From NCBI RefSeq assembly GCF_964340395.1, contig NC_135552.1, positions 10,547,194 to 10,611,193 on the forward strand: a stretch of DNA of 64,000 nucleotides, written 5' to 3'. This document shows, piece by piece, positions 21,207 to 34,583 of this stretch; position 1 is the stretch's first letter, and each line of letters opens with the position of its first letter. Made by a program: the position numbers and the translations under genes. Origin of the DNA: Glandiceps talaboti. Lineage: Eukaryota > Hemichordata > Enteropneusta > Spengelidae. The notes under the pieces were generated by a model that was not told the DNA's origin, made no database searches, and saw only the letters and a program-made list of their open reading frames with translations.

Positions 21207-22025
21207 CAACACTTGTATCAAAATATGGACTTAATGCTTTATACACAAGCAAAACAGCTCGTTCGTTAATTAATTTTTTTTTAAATTTTAGTAATTTAGA
21301 ATTTGGCAGCTAAGACACAATTTTGAGATTTATTTCTCCAAACATTAATTTACATAGTAGAGAACAGGACAGAACATTGGAAACTTACACTTGGAAGTAT
21401 ACTGTGAACAAATGAAAAGGGAACCCTTCTGGCCTTATTTCAAAATTGTAACTTGCAGGCATTTGGTAGACAAGATTGTTTCCTTTGACTTTTATGTACG
21501 TGTGTACGTACATGAAAAGCAATAGAACACGTGCAGCTCTTTGTTTTAAAGTTACACTAATTTAAGAAAGCTGTTAATGAAATTAATACCAATCTAAAAT
21601 ATAGAATCTGGTATAAATGCACTCCATCTGTGACCAACGCCCAAACAAAACCCCATAGACCGAATTTGTGCATTACCCATGCATTAGTTAGGCGAGAAAC
21701 TTGTCACAAAATTAGGACTTTCCAAATCATGCATGCACTAAATGATACAAAAAAGTGCATACCGCAACACGTCGGTCATAGACGTCGTGATACGTTCTTC
21801 GTTTCTAGCAAACACCCAGAGATCTTCACAGACGGATGATAGTAGAAACCAGAGACGAAACTGTGCTGTCTTGCCTTGTGAGGTCATGACCAGGTAATTT
21901 TAGAGGGGGAATTCCCTGGCCTCGTTTTCATTTATCACGTGACTGTGACTTCCTCGACCGTCGCGTCGACCAAGCTTGTCACATTTACTCTTCCGAAGTT
22001 CGGATGATACTTTTGACACAAAATT
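20106..22025. promoter_or_regulatory. Intergenic region and probable promoter between the NB-ARC gene and the rightward 22.0-kb frame
   Basis: From 20106 to 21580 it is AT-rich with (AC)n at 20783-20837 and (TG)n at 21137-21205. From about 21600 to 22025 CpG becomes frequent (ACGTCGGTC, GACGTCGTGATACG, TCGACCGTCGCGTCGACC). A perfect palindrome GGTCATGACC (21882-21891, nuclear-receptor-like half sites) and an E-box CACGTG (21936-21941) are present. The location upstream of divergent frames suggests a bidirectional promoter; this is inference. Confidence 0.4.
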
Positions 22026-22253
22026 ATGTTTAGTGGACCCGCTAGTGGATTAATGGGGACATTGTGTCACCAGGTCACACGGAGATCAATGCAACTGTAT
22101 GCAGCATCGTCAGTCACACACAAGGTTGACAGTTTTCGTGACAAGAAGTTGGTTAGGACGCCCTCATTATGGAAGGAGGTAGAAAAATTAGCTTCATCTT
22201 CTTCAGTATACGTATGGGCTGGGCCAGGGGTTACAATCTATGATGTAAAATAG
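22026..22253 (+). CDS. Possible small protein or first exon with mitochondrial-like N-terminus
   Basis: A 75-codon frame beginning MFSGPASGLMGTLCHQVTRR, with no acidic residues before position 30 and Arg/Ser/His content like a mitochondrial targeting sequence. It is followed by KKLVRTPSLWKEVEKLASSS and VYVWAGPGVTIYDVK. Codons and composition are less AT-biased than surrounding DNA, and a CpG-rich stretch with E-box lies immediately upstream. No family was recognised. It could be a complete short gene or a first exon read through its donor (GAG/GTAGAA within the frame is one candidate). Confidence 0.4.
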   Translation: MFSGPASGLMGTLCHQVTRRSMQLYAASSVTHKVDSFRDKKLVRTPSLWKEVEKLASSSSVYVWAGPGVTIYDVK

Positions 22254-25200
22254 TCGTGAGTTTATAAATTTATCAACCACCAAATATGATTTGCATTCAT
22301 ATTTACTCCACCCCAAAACTTCAAAAAGCTAGTTTATATACGACACCAGTAGTTTTTATGGTTCACTGGAAGGAAAGTGAGTATCAGAGTAAGGTAGTGC
22401 ACAAAATATGCAATTTTAAGTATAAAATCTTGTATTCGCGTGTATATCACAGTTAACCGTTTACCAGTCCAGCCGGGGGGGGGGGGGGCTTGGTTGATGG
22501 TTTTTGTTTGTCAAAAAACAAACAGCATCAACAAACATTAAAAATGTAAACGACAGTCATATACAGAAATGATCAAAAACCACAAATAAATAAATAAAAA
22601 TACATACAAAATGCCAACGTTTTGTGTTAAAATTCACAAATTGTATCTGTTACTACCGCTCTACCGACCCCAAAAGTCCATGTAACTACTTGTAGTGAGA
22701 TATTCAAATCATTAATTATTAGTTTTATAATGGTTGCTCAAGCCAGTGTACAGGATTTTGTTTCAAATATGACTTGTGCAGTGTAATTTGCATCTTTTGT
22801 GCTATGATGGCTGCATAATTCAAGTGTGAATTTAGCATCATATATTAGGGTGACTGTACTTGATTCTGTCTTTCGAATATTCTCATTAACCGACCCTACA
22901 TTTCATTACTCTGGTGAAATATCTGCATCTGTCTGTATCCGTTAAAATAATGACCAAATACAACCAGTGACAGACAAGCATTTACAAACAGAGAACTTGT
23001 TACAAAAAGAGAAAGTAAACAACTGAATTGGATTAATAACACTTGGCACAGCATGTTAGAAGTACAGAGACACCAAAGGTTGGATTAAGAGAACAGTTTT
23101 ATGGCCTCTTTATGTGTACATGAACTGCCAGGGGAACTTAAAAATTTGTCTGTGAATTTGAAGTATTGTGTAAAGAGGCACCATGAAACTATTCAAATGA
23201 TGGAAGATAATACTTGTCTCTGTACATTTACTTCCAACATATACTGTGCCATGTGTTATTATTGAGGCAATTCATTTATTTACTTCCCCTGTTTATAACA
23301 AGCTCCACTTGTAAATGGTTGCCTGTCACTGGTTGTAATTGGTATATGATTGAGGGAGAGAGAAGGCATGTAGTTGAGCTGGATATATTCTGTACAAAGG
23401 ATGTAGGATAGAAATTGATGAGTGGAAACTTTAATATAAAGAATGAATTATTTTAATGTATCTTTATTTTGATATCCCTCACTCCTGTCATTTACATGTA
23501 TAATTATTGTCAGTTTATCAGGGGTTCATTAATTCTTTCATGTAAATATAGCCATTAATCCCAGGCATTAATCATGCACAGTCTTTCTATCGATATACAT
23601 GTATAGTTATCAACTTTCAAGTAGTGGTGGGCCCTCTTGTGTCAAAGAAGAGAAATGTTACAAGGTGTATGTACGTATTTACAAGTACTTTGGCATACCG
23701 TGACACCAAGTGTGATATCAGGATAACTACCAGTCCAATCCAAACACAGTTTTTCTGGTCATCACTGAGTTGTCAAATTACTGATATCGAATGTAAATAT
23801 ACATTGGCCTTCCATCATATCTTGTGCAGTGAATTTAAAAAAATGTAAAAAAAAAAAAAATGTAATTTTTTTCCAGATGATAACAGGTTTATCATTCACT
23901 TTTAGAATGCATGTACAGATATCATAGTTTCCATATATCTGAGAAGTAGAAACAAATTAACATACATGTTCAATGAATATATGATCTCAAAATGTTTCAA
24001 TTAGTTTCATCATTTATGTATTTGTGTTTCTGAAAATTAGTAATTTACGACACAGATTTTCTAAATACTTTTATCACAAAGGTAAAGAGAAAGACAATGC
24101 CACACAGTTCAAAGAAAAAAACCCAAAGTACCGAAAGTATCAAATTAAAAATGTTATTGCATCCAGTATTCCGTTTGAAAGTTTAGAATTATATTTCACT
24201 GGCAATTTTTTTTGTCAAAATTGTAGTATATTGTTATACTAGTATATATATATATGAGAAATGTTATTGTATTTCAGAGGAAATGATAGGAAACAGTACT
24301 TGAACTTGAAAGGATAATACACTCCCACACATAAAGCCTTGAATGCTCTGAAGTACTGTATATTGATTGGACTATACCATTCACTCATGGGTATCCCCAA
24401 GAGAAGTAAAAAAAATGGAATAATCCATTTCCATCAATGCTTGTATGGGTTAAATATTTATTCTAGTCTGAATAATTCATATCATTGATTTTCACTTGCT
24501 ATGTGGTTTATATCTAGATAACCTGACCACCCCTATAAAGTGAAATGGAATAGTCAAATTGATCCCACTTTATACTCTTACCACTGGTACTTCTTAGTGC
24601 GTGATCCTTGGTGTGTGTATGTGTATAGTCTGCTGGATTCAAAGCTACTGGAAAAAATAACTCACCTGGATGGGATTTAACTGACGAAAGTGAAAAGAGA
24701 AAAGTGAAGATCAAACCTTGTGTGTTGGGAACTTTGTAGCAGAGTGGTGGTGTTTTACATAGGTAAGGAGTACAGCTGTATTAAAGTGTAGCACTGTGTG
24801 CAGTTCAGACTTCCTAGCTGCTGCCTGCCCGGCTAGGTGCTTATAGTGTATTTAGTCTATTGATCAAGTTAATGATGACTTTCTGTTCTTTGGCAGGTAA
24901 CCCCCACACCCCACACCCCACACCCCACACCCCCTACCCATCTCCCAACCCATGGTAATCTCCTCATCATAAGTCTAAGATGACAAGGAGATACTGCTAT
25001 ACCATCAGGCTGTCTACATTCTTTGCAATATTTCCAAGCTTTAAAAATCAATAAATTTAGTTAAAACCTTTTGTGGTATTGTACCATTGAAACAATGGCT
25101 ATTTTCTGTACTGTGGCTTACTAGTGGTATATGTAAACTGTTCCTACAAAGTGCCTTCAGATCAGGATACATGTATATGTGCTTCTTATTTTCTTGTCTT

Positions 25201-27609
25201 TTGACTTATAGACCCAGCTTTGAATTTGATAGTTAATGGTTATAGTGTGGTTTTATTGCACAACTACAAAATGATCCCATAACTTGCAAGTTAGCGAATA
25301 CTTCATGGATGAAAACCATAATTCGTTTACCCCATGACATAGACATTATACTCTATCAACATACCACAGTGACTGGATTGTTTTTTGACTATCTCCTCTC
25401 GTAATTCTTATAATTTTTTTGAGAATTTCAAAAGAAACCTTTCAGATTGACTGTGTCTGCTACCAAACAATATCCCTCATTTTTTTAAAACTTAAAATGA
25501 GTTTATGTTTTTTGTTTTGATCAGACTTTGAAAATTTTGGCTCAGTTTTGAAATGAGCAACCAAGTTAGAGTATACCAGAGAAACATATCTTTTAGCCCA
25601 TTTCATGAAGATAAAAAAAATTCACTCTTGGGATTACAGAAAGGAAATTAACATATTAATATTACACACCTGGTTGAAAGTAATGATTCCTAGGTTTTTG
25701 TACATAAACTAATGAACAAAACAACTTTAACAAGGACATTCTGTCATGACAATGACAGATCACATTGGGCAGGTGGTTTCTATCAGGTGAACTTTTTAAT
25801 GATGAAATTTATTCATCAACTTCAATGAATTACAAAGGTTATAACACATACACAGTTCAACTAAGGAAGGAGAAAACTGAGCCTCCAATCTTCTCTAGTT
25901 AACATTTCTCATCAGAATGTAAGGCGTACTTTCTTTGTCATAATGAAAACAGTATCATCAAGTAGTGTGATGGCATTTGCTCAAATTGAACACGTTTTGA
26001 TCGTGTTCAGGTCGAAAATACTACACTGGCAATTGAGGTCTCTGTTGAGTAAGATTGATGCAAACTAAAACTATCTGTTGTTGTATGTGGTAGATTACAC
26101 AAGTGGGTGATAGTGGTGCCTCTCTTGTAAAATCTATAAAAAGTATAATCACCTCCTGATCAAGATAATGTAAACATTGGAAGTACCCAAAACTGTACAC
26201 TGCAGGCTAGATGATGGAGGTCATCAGACGTGCTACATACCCAATTAAAATTAAACGAAACAATAGCTTGACATGTTGTTATGATAGTTTTGATATATGT
26301 GTGTCTGTCTCAGTGAAACAAAACCTCGATTGCCAGAGTAGTAATAGTAACAATATCATTAGATGACTTTTAGGCCAAATAAAAATGATTGTGTTTTTGA
26401 TAACCCGACTGACCCTAGTTTAAGCCGCCAACCTAAATATTTTATTTTAAACATTTAAAACAAAAAAGTTAAGAAATTCTTTGTGTTCTTGACCTTCATG
26501 TACGTCTGTTTTCTCTACCCAGTGATGTCTTTACATATTTCATCAAACTATCACAGAAGGGGTATTCTGACTGACATTTTGTTTTGTTTTTGGGGTCAAA
26601 GCAATATTTTTTCAAAAAATAAAAACAATTAAGAAGATAATATAAAATAAAATCCCGACCTATCCACCATATTTTCTGAGGCCATGTTATCAGAAACACA
26701 CAATTTTTTTTTCCCCGCATTATTACAAATTTTTTTGTGCCACTGTGGTAATTAAGACATAAATGATGGAACACTTCAATGGCAGTATTACACAATGTAT
26801 GTTAATTATTATAAATTTTCCTTTCATATGCAAATCACCAATCAATCTGTCCATGTCCAAATAATTAAATGTACAAGCATAATTTCATTAGTATGTTAAA
26901 GTGAATAATTCTCAATTTCCTCTATTTTTAGGACTTTTTTAAAATTCTGCCACAATATCACTTAACTAACCAAAATTACCTCGTAAGTACGGATTGCATA
27001 ATTACACATAGTATTTGCAAAGTGCTTCAAGCAAAATTCAAACTGTATTAACGACGCTGTAGCAACATTGTAGTGATGAAAGAAAGTGAGCCTGTGTCGT
27101 TTTTTGGTTTTTTTGTTTTGATTTTGGATGTATTATAGTTACTGTAGTAATGAATAGAGAATTTACATTGATCTGGTCTTAGTGTTGTAATTTTAAGACA
27201 ACTCAGACCAAAATATAGCAGAACTCGGAGATATTTTGACATTTTCTCTTTAACTAATAAATGAACTACATTCGTAGACAGTAAAATATAGTCACTTTGG
27301 AACAGAAAATTTGAAATGATTGTGACTTTTTTTCATGTTTGTCTTCTACAGACCTTGATCACACATTTTCCAAAACCATGGACACTTATTCAAATTGGAT
27401 ATTTTAGAATTTGCTTCTTAGTATATTATAGCAGGACACGGAAGACTTATTTCTATTCCGAATAAAGTCTATGTTATATAAATGAACATTTTCTGTAGAT
27501 CTCATCAGTCTTCTGGCAAATTAACCACACTGAATGGCTGGATCTTTGACTGGAGCAATCGATACAGAGTCAGTTATCAAGCCTAGTGGCCAGTAGACAC
27601 GCTAATGTT
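22254..27609. other. Gene-poor AT-rich stretch
   Basis: No convincing exon on either strand. It holds a poly-G run near 22477-22489, a (CCCCACA)n stretch at 24900-24934 and the MITE-like element at 26018-26345. ORFs present are short and AT-driven. Confidence 0.6.
26018..26345. mobile_element. TIR element, family A copy 1
   Basis: The left end TACTACACTGGCAATTGAGG and the right end CCTCGATTGCCAGAGTAGTA are inverted repeats. Interior blocks GTGGTAGATTACACAAGTGG and GTAAACATTGGAAGTACCC recur in 44932-45275 and, inverted, near 32240-32415. There is no transposase ORF, so it is non-autonomous. Confidence 0.8.
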
Positions 27610-27831
27610 ATGATGGATAAATGGGACGACTTTTTATCTGCAGAGTGTGGTTTTCACACGTTGGAATTAAGTATTTATTGACGTTGCCCAACTTTACAAT
27701 GGAAAGAAACGTGTCATTACCCATCTGTATGTTACAACTAGACGTGATAATTCGTGAAAAACAGTCCATCAAAAGTCAGTTAATGGCTCTTATAACACAA
27801 GGTCTGTGCTTTCTTTCTCTTTCGTTAACGT
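27610..27831 (+). CDS. Weak candidate exon(s), unrecognised
   Basis: Two overlapping open frames look more protein-like than their surroundings: MMDKWDDFLSAECGFHTLEL from 27610, and a second frame from 27696, MERNVSLPICMLQLDVIIRE then KQSIKSQLMALITQ, up to a possible CAAG/GTCTGT donor at 27831. They are not in frame with each other and a joined model could not be made. It may be a degraded or partially sampled exon. Confidence 0.2.
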
Positions 27832-28084
27832 CAAGTCATGTTATAAACTAAGTCAGAGATTTGCAAGCTACGCAGTAAATTAAGTAATAAAATATGTGGG
27901 AAGCAAATGTCAATTTCTGTACTGTATTTTGCTACTTTCTCTAGGGCTGTGTAGAAATGAAAGTGTTTATTTAAAGGGCCATGTTTCAATCCTAGGTCAT
28001 CGCATTAGTGTTATCTTATGATCAGTGAAGCCATATGGATTACATAGGATCATTATTTTTTTCTGGACCAACTTTTCCTTTAGG

Positions 28085-28231
28085 TCTATGTCAGACAACT
28101 GTTTTTCATATGTAAAGTTTAATCCTGGACCGAACGGGCTTTCGGAATCCGTGGAAAGTGACATAATAAAAATTGGTGAGCAAATGGGCATTAAAGTAGT
28201 CATAATGGGAAATGATCGATGGACTCTGAAG
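28085..28231 (+). CDS. Candidate internal exon, unrecognised protein
   Basis: A strong acceptor (TTTTCCTTTAG) and a donor CTGAAG/GTAGGA bracket an open frame: SMSDNCFSYVKFNPGPNGLS, then ESVESDIIKIGEQMGIKVVI and MGNDRWTLK. The amino-acid composition is that of a folded alpha/beta segment rather than random AT-rich translation. No partner exon with matching phase (needs a phase 2 donor upstream) was found with confidence. It may belong to an undetected rightward gene or be a pseudo-exon. Confidence 0.35.
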
Positions 28232-30803
28232 GTAGGATTAAGTTATTTTTAGCTTCCGATGGGGGAGCTTAGGCGATACTGGGCATCTGTCGGTCTGTCT
28301 GTCTGTCTGTCTGTCTTCTGTCTGTCTGTCTGTATCATCAATATCTCAAGAACTCCTGGCTAGTTTGAAATGAAATTTGGTAGAGATTTCTGATACAATG
28401 TGGTAAATCATATGAATAATTAGCATAATGCATTTGCATATATAAATTTTTTCAGTAATTAGGCAATATCATCAGAATGTAAACTTCAAATTTCAGTTTA
28501 AGTTGGTAAATACATTGATGATAACAAAGCACTCATATCCTACAAGCTTGTTTTTGTACATGTAGCGTATAGCTAATGAATCATTTGCACGATTAATGAT
28601 TTTCGGTAATTAGGCAGTATCTTACGAATACTGTGACAAGGTTCAAATCTCAGTACACTTTTATTCATACACATTACTCTACATAGTGCATAATTTTGTT
28701 ACAAGGCCTCAATACAACCTAGTGTTGTGAAACTAACCCAAGAGTCTCAGCACTTTTAGTTTATATCTGGTTAAGTTTTACCGACAACTTGAAATATATT
28801 GTCTCCTTGTTAAAGCCTATTATAATAGGTGAGAATGTAGTCAGGAATTCAAATCGTGATATACACAGTCTTATATATGTACATGCAGGTAAGAAACTAG
28901 TTGGGAATTCAAGTCATTTTTGTACGCAATTGCTACACAAAGTTGAGTACATGATACACATGGTAATGTAATTTCCCGGAATTTCCACAATGTGATGGGA
29001 ATTCCCTGTGACTTTCCATGATGCACACAATGTAAGTGTAAGAATTTCATTGAATTTCCAGAATTAAGTGTGAATCAATAATCTTGTCTTTTGACTTTCC
29101 ATAATTTCCACAATATGAGAATTCCTTGTAAATTTCCACAATATGAGAATTCCTTGTAAATTTCCATTATTTAAAAACCGTATGCGTAAGAATTCCTTTG
29201 AATTTTCAGAATTCACTCCATCTGAGAATTCTCAGTAAATTTCTACAATTCACACTCTGCATATGTAAAGATTTTTTTGTGAATTTCTAGAATTTACTCA
29301 ATGTAAGAATTCCCAGTGTTATTCCAAAATGTCCACAATCAATCCGCTTTGACTAAAAATTTTCCAAGCTTAGCTTTTCTTTTTTGTCCATTATCATGAC
29401 CAGAAACAGGCCCAATTTTTTAAAGTACTTTTATTAAAAAACTATATGATAGATGGGGTGCATATTGTGTTTGTAATTTCCGTAGTCATCAAGTACAGCT
29501 GACAATATTTCACCATTAGCTTTGTAATCTTAGACACTAAAATAACACAAAGGTGTAATGTAGTAATAAATGTATCATTAAGTTGTCAATTTATCAAGTC
29601 TATACAATGCATTGTATTTGATGTTAAACATCTGTCATTATCATTTTGTAGTTTACATTGTAAACATGTCATTTTGTGGCCTTTGTCAATTGCCGAACAA
29701 TTTCTTTTCTTTACAATCAACTTTCATGGTTTATATTATTTTCCTTTCACAAATTCTCAAAATTAGCAACAACACAGAAATTTCCTTTGTTGAAAACTAT
29801 TGCTCTACTGTAAATATACCAGGAGTTTTTAATTAAAAGTTTCTATGCACCAATTTATATTATATAACTTTAATAAGGAAAATTTTTTTCCTTCTAATTT
29901 CGGTTTTCATTAACCATGCCAATACTGTATGATATATATACGTTCAGTATATTTACTGGATCAAGACCCTGTCAATGCATACACCCTGGTTTCTACTTGA
30001 TGAAGACCTCATCAATACTATATACATATGTATACATAAACTGTCATATATTCAGTGTTTTTACTGGACCACTGGCCCTGTACATGTATATGCATACGGG
30101 CTGGGTTTTTTTCTTCAACCAGGATCCGATTAATCAGGCATTGCATGGTTATCTTTACTGGATCCATGCATGTACACATGTACAATACATTAAGTGATTT
30201 TACTGGACCAGGACCCAGTTAATCATCATCACAAACCACGGCCTGTTTTACGGCAGAATGCAGTTACTACGTTGTATATAGTTTCTACTTGACCCAGGCT
30301 CTATCATTACTGTACATGTATACATTCAGTATATTTACTGGACCAGGACCCTGCCAATTATATGCATATACAATCAGTGCCTTTATTTGACCGAGCCTGT
30401 CTACTATCCAAATCTTTGATTTCTTGTATACACTTGTTTGTTATCCCTGGAAACAGTGAACGAATACAGAAGAGAAATGAGTTAACACAGACAGACCAGG
30501 ACCTATCAATGTTGCATTCAGTGTTTCATGAAGGGTTGTAAGTGCAGATCAAATACAGTTGAATTGTGAAGACTTTTTATGATGTTTTGTTCTAAGCTAA
30601 TGGATCAACTTCTTATCTATTAATTTGTTTACTTAACCCTTACCAAAATGGAATGGTGAAAACTATACTATTTCCGTATTAAAAATATACTTTTTCAATT
30701 TCCCTATCTGATCAAGCAAGTATCTTTATTACTTAAAACATTTTTTTTAAGCTGATAGTTTTTTATTGAAAATTATAACATTGCTCTTTTTTGTCTTTTA
30801 TAG
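28232..30803. other. Non-coding stretch with degenerate minisatellites
   Basis: It includes TCTG repeats at 28291-28333 and a degenerate array around AATTTCCACAATATGAGAATTCC at 28960-29335. A further diverged array of about 70-110 bp with TTTACTGGACCAGGACCC-like cores lies at 29935-30400. No exon was recognised. Confidence 0.6.
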
Positions 30804-31011
30804 GATATTTGTGTTCTGTGCAATGTGTTTGGGTTTACTGCGATCGTTCTATTGATAGTGAAACCAAGTTGGAATTATTGTGAAAATGGAGAGTGACAGT
30901 GTCCCTATCCAGAATGCTACTGATACTTCTATCAACAAAGATGTGGCAGATGAGAAGGGAGTTGAAATGGGGTTGATGAAAGATGCTGCCAAGATGCCCA
31001 CCTATGGAGAT
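30804..31011 (+). CDS. First coding exon of an SLC38-type amino acid transporter gene
   Basis: Acceptor TTTTATAG before 30804 and donor GGAGAT/GTAAGT after 31011. The CDS starts at ATG 30886, preceded by an in-frame TGA at 30859, and runs 42 codons: MESDSVPIQNATDTSINKDV and on to KMPTYGD, ending in phase 0. The exon encodes part of the hydrophilic cytosolic N-terminus and joins in phase 0 to the exon at 63595. The presence of a 5' acceptor implies at least one untranslated exon upstream that was not located. The assignment to the transporter gene rests on strand, phase and the downstream exon. Confidence 0.7.
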
Positions 31012-32239
31012 GTAAGTCAAATAATTACATTGACCTTTGACTTTAAATTGCCAAGGTGACTTTCTTTCAGAGAGTGGATGGTTTCTGTAAAATGGCTTGA
31101 ATTCGTCATGACCCATGGTGATCAGTCAGTCACATCCTGAACGCATCTGCATGTAAAATACAAAAGTAGTGGTACATTCAAATAAAACATTGTTTCACTA
31201 CATTTTGGTATTTTGTAGTAGTTTGGAAATATATTGTAAATAATTTCCTGAGAATATTTCAGCCATTTTGTCATCTCACGAGCCAATGACGGCTCAATTT
31301 CTACATGCTATCGTTTGCATGCAGGCACCAAGAATTAGCAGGAGCCATATTTTTATAAGGTCACAGTGTCTTCACTAACTGGTTATAGTTTGTATCCAGA
31401 ACATGCCGAATATTTGCGCTGATGTATATTCTTAGGCATTGAAATGGTGAGCAATATGGCTGCTTTTAGAAGAAGTGATTTGAGATGGGTTGCAATATGG
31501 CTGCCTTTAGAATGCAGCAATTTGAATGTTTGGTTGACAGAGTAAAACCAACTCATACATAGAGATACTAATATAAAAGTATACTTAAGTTTCAATATTT
31601 GAGATGTATATATTTATTTCCTTTTGGCAGAGAAGAACAGTTAGTATGGTGTGCGCTATTATTTTCCATACATTAACATGGCTTCTTTTACGTACTGAAC
31701 CTCATTTAATCCGGGGAGCCAAGTATAAATTTAACAAGCTGTTGTGACACTAGAGTTTCTATACATGTATGAATAATTCTCATGTATGTATCTAAATGAG
31801 TACTGCAGCAATGGTTATAAGAAATTATACTTCTCCCGAAGGAAAAAAAAACAAAGTTGCCACAGTTTTAGTGGAAAAGGATGACATGTATATTTTTGAC
31901 CTGTAAGTTTTCAAGGATAATGAGATTTTCAGTGAGTGAAATAGATAAACAGTGAAGGTAACAGAAGAAGTATCGTCTTATCTACACTTTTTGTCTGTGC
32001 ATAGAATGGTTAAGTTTGAAGAAAAATTGACTGCAGAGATCAATTGCTTCAACCCCATGTATGACCATGGAAACCAAGCTTTCAGCTCAGAATTAAGATA
32101 AATAATAAACTGAAAAACTTAGTGACTGTTGATGCAAAATGTTGAGATTTAAGCTATTGAATTTAATTATACTCACATTGGTTTAATTATACTCACAGTT
32201 GGGTGGCATTTCTGCTGACTTCCATAATCTTGCTGTGTA

Positions 32240-32415
32240 CATTTTAGGTGACTTCCAGTGTTTTTACAATCTTGATTACAGGGTGATTATATCTGCATGC
32301 ACAATGGCGGCACTGCATTCACCCACTTGTGTAATCTTCCACATCAAACATCAATAGTTTTTTAGATCATTGTCTAACTTAGTAAGCTGAAGCTGCAGTT
32401 TCCAGAGTAGTATTT
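32240..32415 (-). mobile_element. TIR element family A, partial copy (inverted)
   Basis: On the minus strand it starts TACTACTCTGG, then has GATGTGGAAGATTACACAAG and TAATCACCCTGTAATCAAGA, matching the interior of the copies at 26018 and 44932. The far end is missing or too diverged. Confidence 0.6.
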
Positions 32416-33169
32416 TGTAATATAGAGTAATCAAAATAAAGAACAAAATGATAAGTTAACGGAATTGATATACTGTTCACGTAACACCAAAGGCAAATGG
32501 TAATAGCAAAATGACCTTACTAAATATTTAAGTTATAGCATCCTGCGAGATTTGACTTCAAATTGAAAGATTAAGTTTGACATTTGAGATACTACTGTAG
32601 TGAGATTGTCAGAATATTTAATTCAATTAATCTAGTGTTATCAGTGACACCAATGGGTCAAAATTTTATTTTTCCGTTGTGGGATGAATATATTTCTGTC
32701 AGCAAAGATAACTTTAAAGCTCTCAGCTGTATAAATAACTGATGTTATGAGCTCAACTCTTCGTAATCACATTTAGCGTTGTGTACCGTTCTGACTTGCT
32801 CCATTTCTTTCGTGAAGTTTGAAAAGTAAAAAATTATTTCTAAAAAGAAATGGAAATACAGAAGTTCTAAATTACGATTGTAAGTTAGTCATCACTGGGA
32901 CTAAATCAAGAAACAAAAAGTAGATTATGCTTTTAAAACAGAAATTTTACCTGATTTTGAATCGCGTTATAGTTTATATTATGTACATACTCTGTCTCTA
33001 TATTCTGTGCACAAATACACAGAGTTAGATAGATAGCACTTGAAGTATTCGATACTCAGACTTCATAATTCATGTACATGTATGCCAAACTTACTTCAGT
33101 GAAGATGAAATAGTAGATGAAGAAAAATAAATGAATGTGGAAGGAATGGATTATATCTTCACTGGGCTA

Positions 33170-34060
33170 CACACTTAACTGTAAACCACTAAATATTGTA
33201 TAGGTTGTAGTATAGCACTAGTAGGCCATAATCTTTTCACTATCCTTTGCATTCTTTATGAATAGCAGGTGTAATAAACCACTCAATACTGTAGGGATAG
33301 GTTATATCCTAGCACTGGGAGGTAAGATCTTTTGACTGTACTCAATGCACTCTATTCTCAGTCTGATATCTGGAAGGGATGACCCAATGTATCGTTACAG
33401 CAGGTGTGTAGGGATAGGTTTAATAAATCCTAGCACTGGGAGGTATGATCTGTACACCATACTGAATGCATTCTATTCTCAGTCTGATATCTGGAAGGGT
33501 AAGGACCAAAGTATCAATAGCATGTGTTAATCATTAAATATTGTAGGGATAGGGTGTATGTATTCTACATTGTACACTTGCAGGTATAATCTTTTCAATG
33601 CAAATCGAATTCCCACCCCTGATATCTTGAAGGGATGAACCGAAGTATCAATGGCAGGTGTAAATCATTAAATATTGTAGGGGATATGTTACATCCTTAG
33701 AGTACTGGGAGACAGACTTCTTGCTGTAGTTTGCATCACTGTGAATTAATTATTATAGGCTTATATCTTTAAGGGATACACCAAAGTGTGAATAGCAGCA
33801 GGTATAAACCACTCAATATTGTATAGGTTATGTTCTAACAATGGTACATCTACTTCTCTTCATTGTACTTTGCATTCTCCTTGTAACTGGAAGGGATGGA
33901 TGAAAGTATCAATAGCAAGTGTGAACCACTGAATATTGTAAGGATAGGTTATGCCCTCGTACTCAGGAGACACAAACGTTTCACTGTAGTTTGCATTCTA
34001 GTAGTATCCTGGTAAATAGTAGAGATGGGCCAAAAAATGAACAGCAGGTTTTGATTATTA
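33170..34060. repeat. Degenerate ~120-bp tandem repeat
   Basis: About seven diverged units share AATATTGTAGGGATAGGTTA, CTAGCACTGGGAGGTA, CTGATATCTGGAAGGG and AAGTATCAATAGCAGGTG in this order. Divergence and indels indicate age. Confidence 0.8.
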
Positions 34061-34583
34061 TATAAACTAGCTCACACCTAAAATTTGCACCATATTTTTG
34101 ATGGTATTATGAATACTAACATAAGATAATAAATAATACTTGTCTTCACATCAGGATGTCTTGTTTGTAAAGCTCTTACACTAATATTTAACTACACTGT
34201 ATACCTAATAAACCTTGTGATAGATGATGCATGTACATTGTATCTGTTGATACTAAGCAGACTACCTGTATTATGACAATTGACCAAATGAAAAAAAAGA
34301 TAAATGTTTGCCTTTACCATATTTCATAAATTCTGAAGCTATTTATAGTCTAACATATCTCCCTTCCAGAAGAATCACATGACTGTTATTACATATATAT
34401 GTATAAAAAGAAATCTTCCAATTTGATCTCATTCTAAATTTAAGACATTTGACTTTACCTTAATATAAGATTTATTATTATTTTTTTTATTCACAAATAA
34501 TCATATGGTCATTATTTATCATACATAATTCTCTTGATGATATAACTCAATACAATTCTGGTGTATATTTTGTGTTGAGTCAT

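Noticed and set aside
24900-24934. CCCCACA run as interstitial telomere repeat
   Set aside because: The unit is not TTAGGG-type and the run is short. It is treated as a simple repeat.
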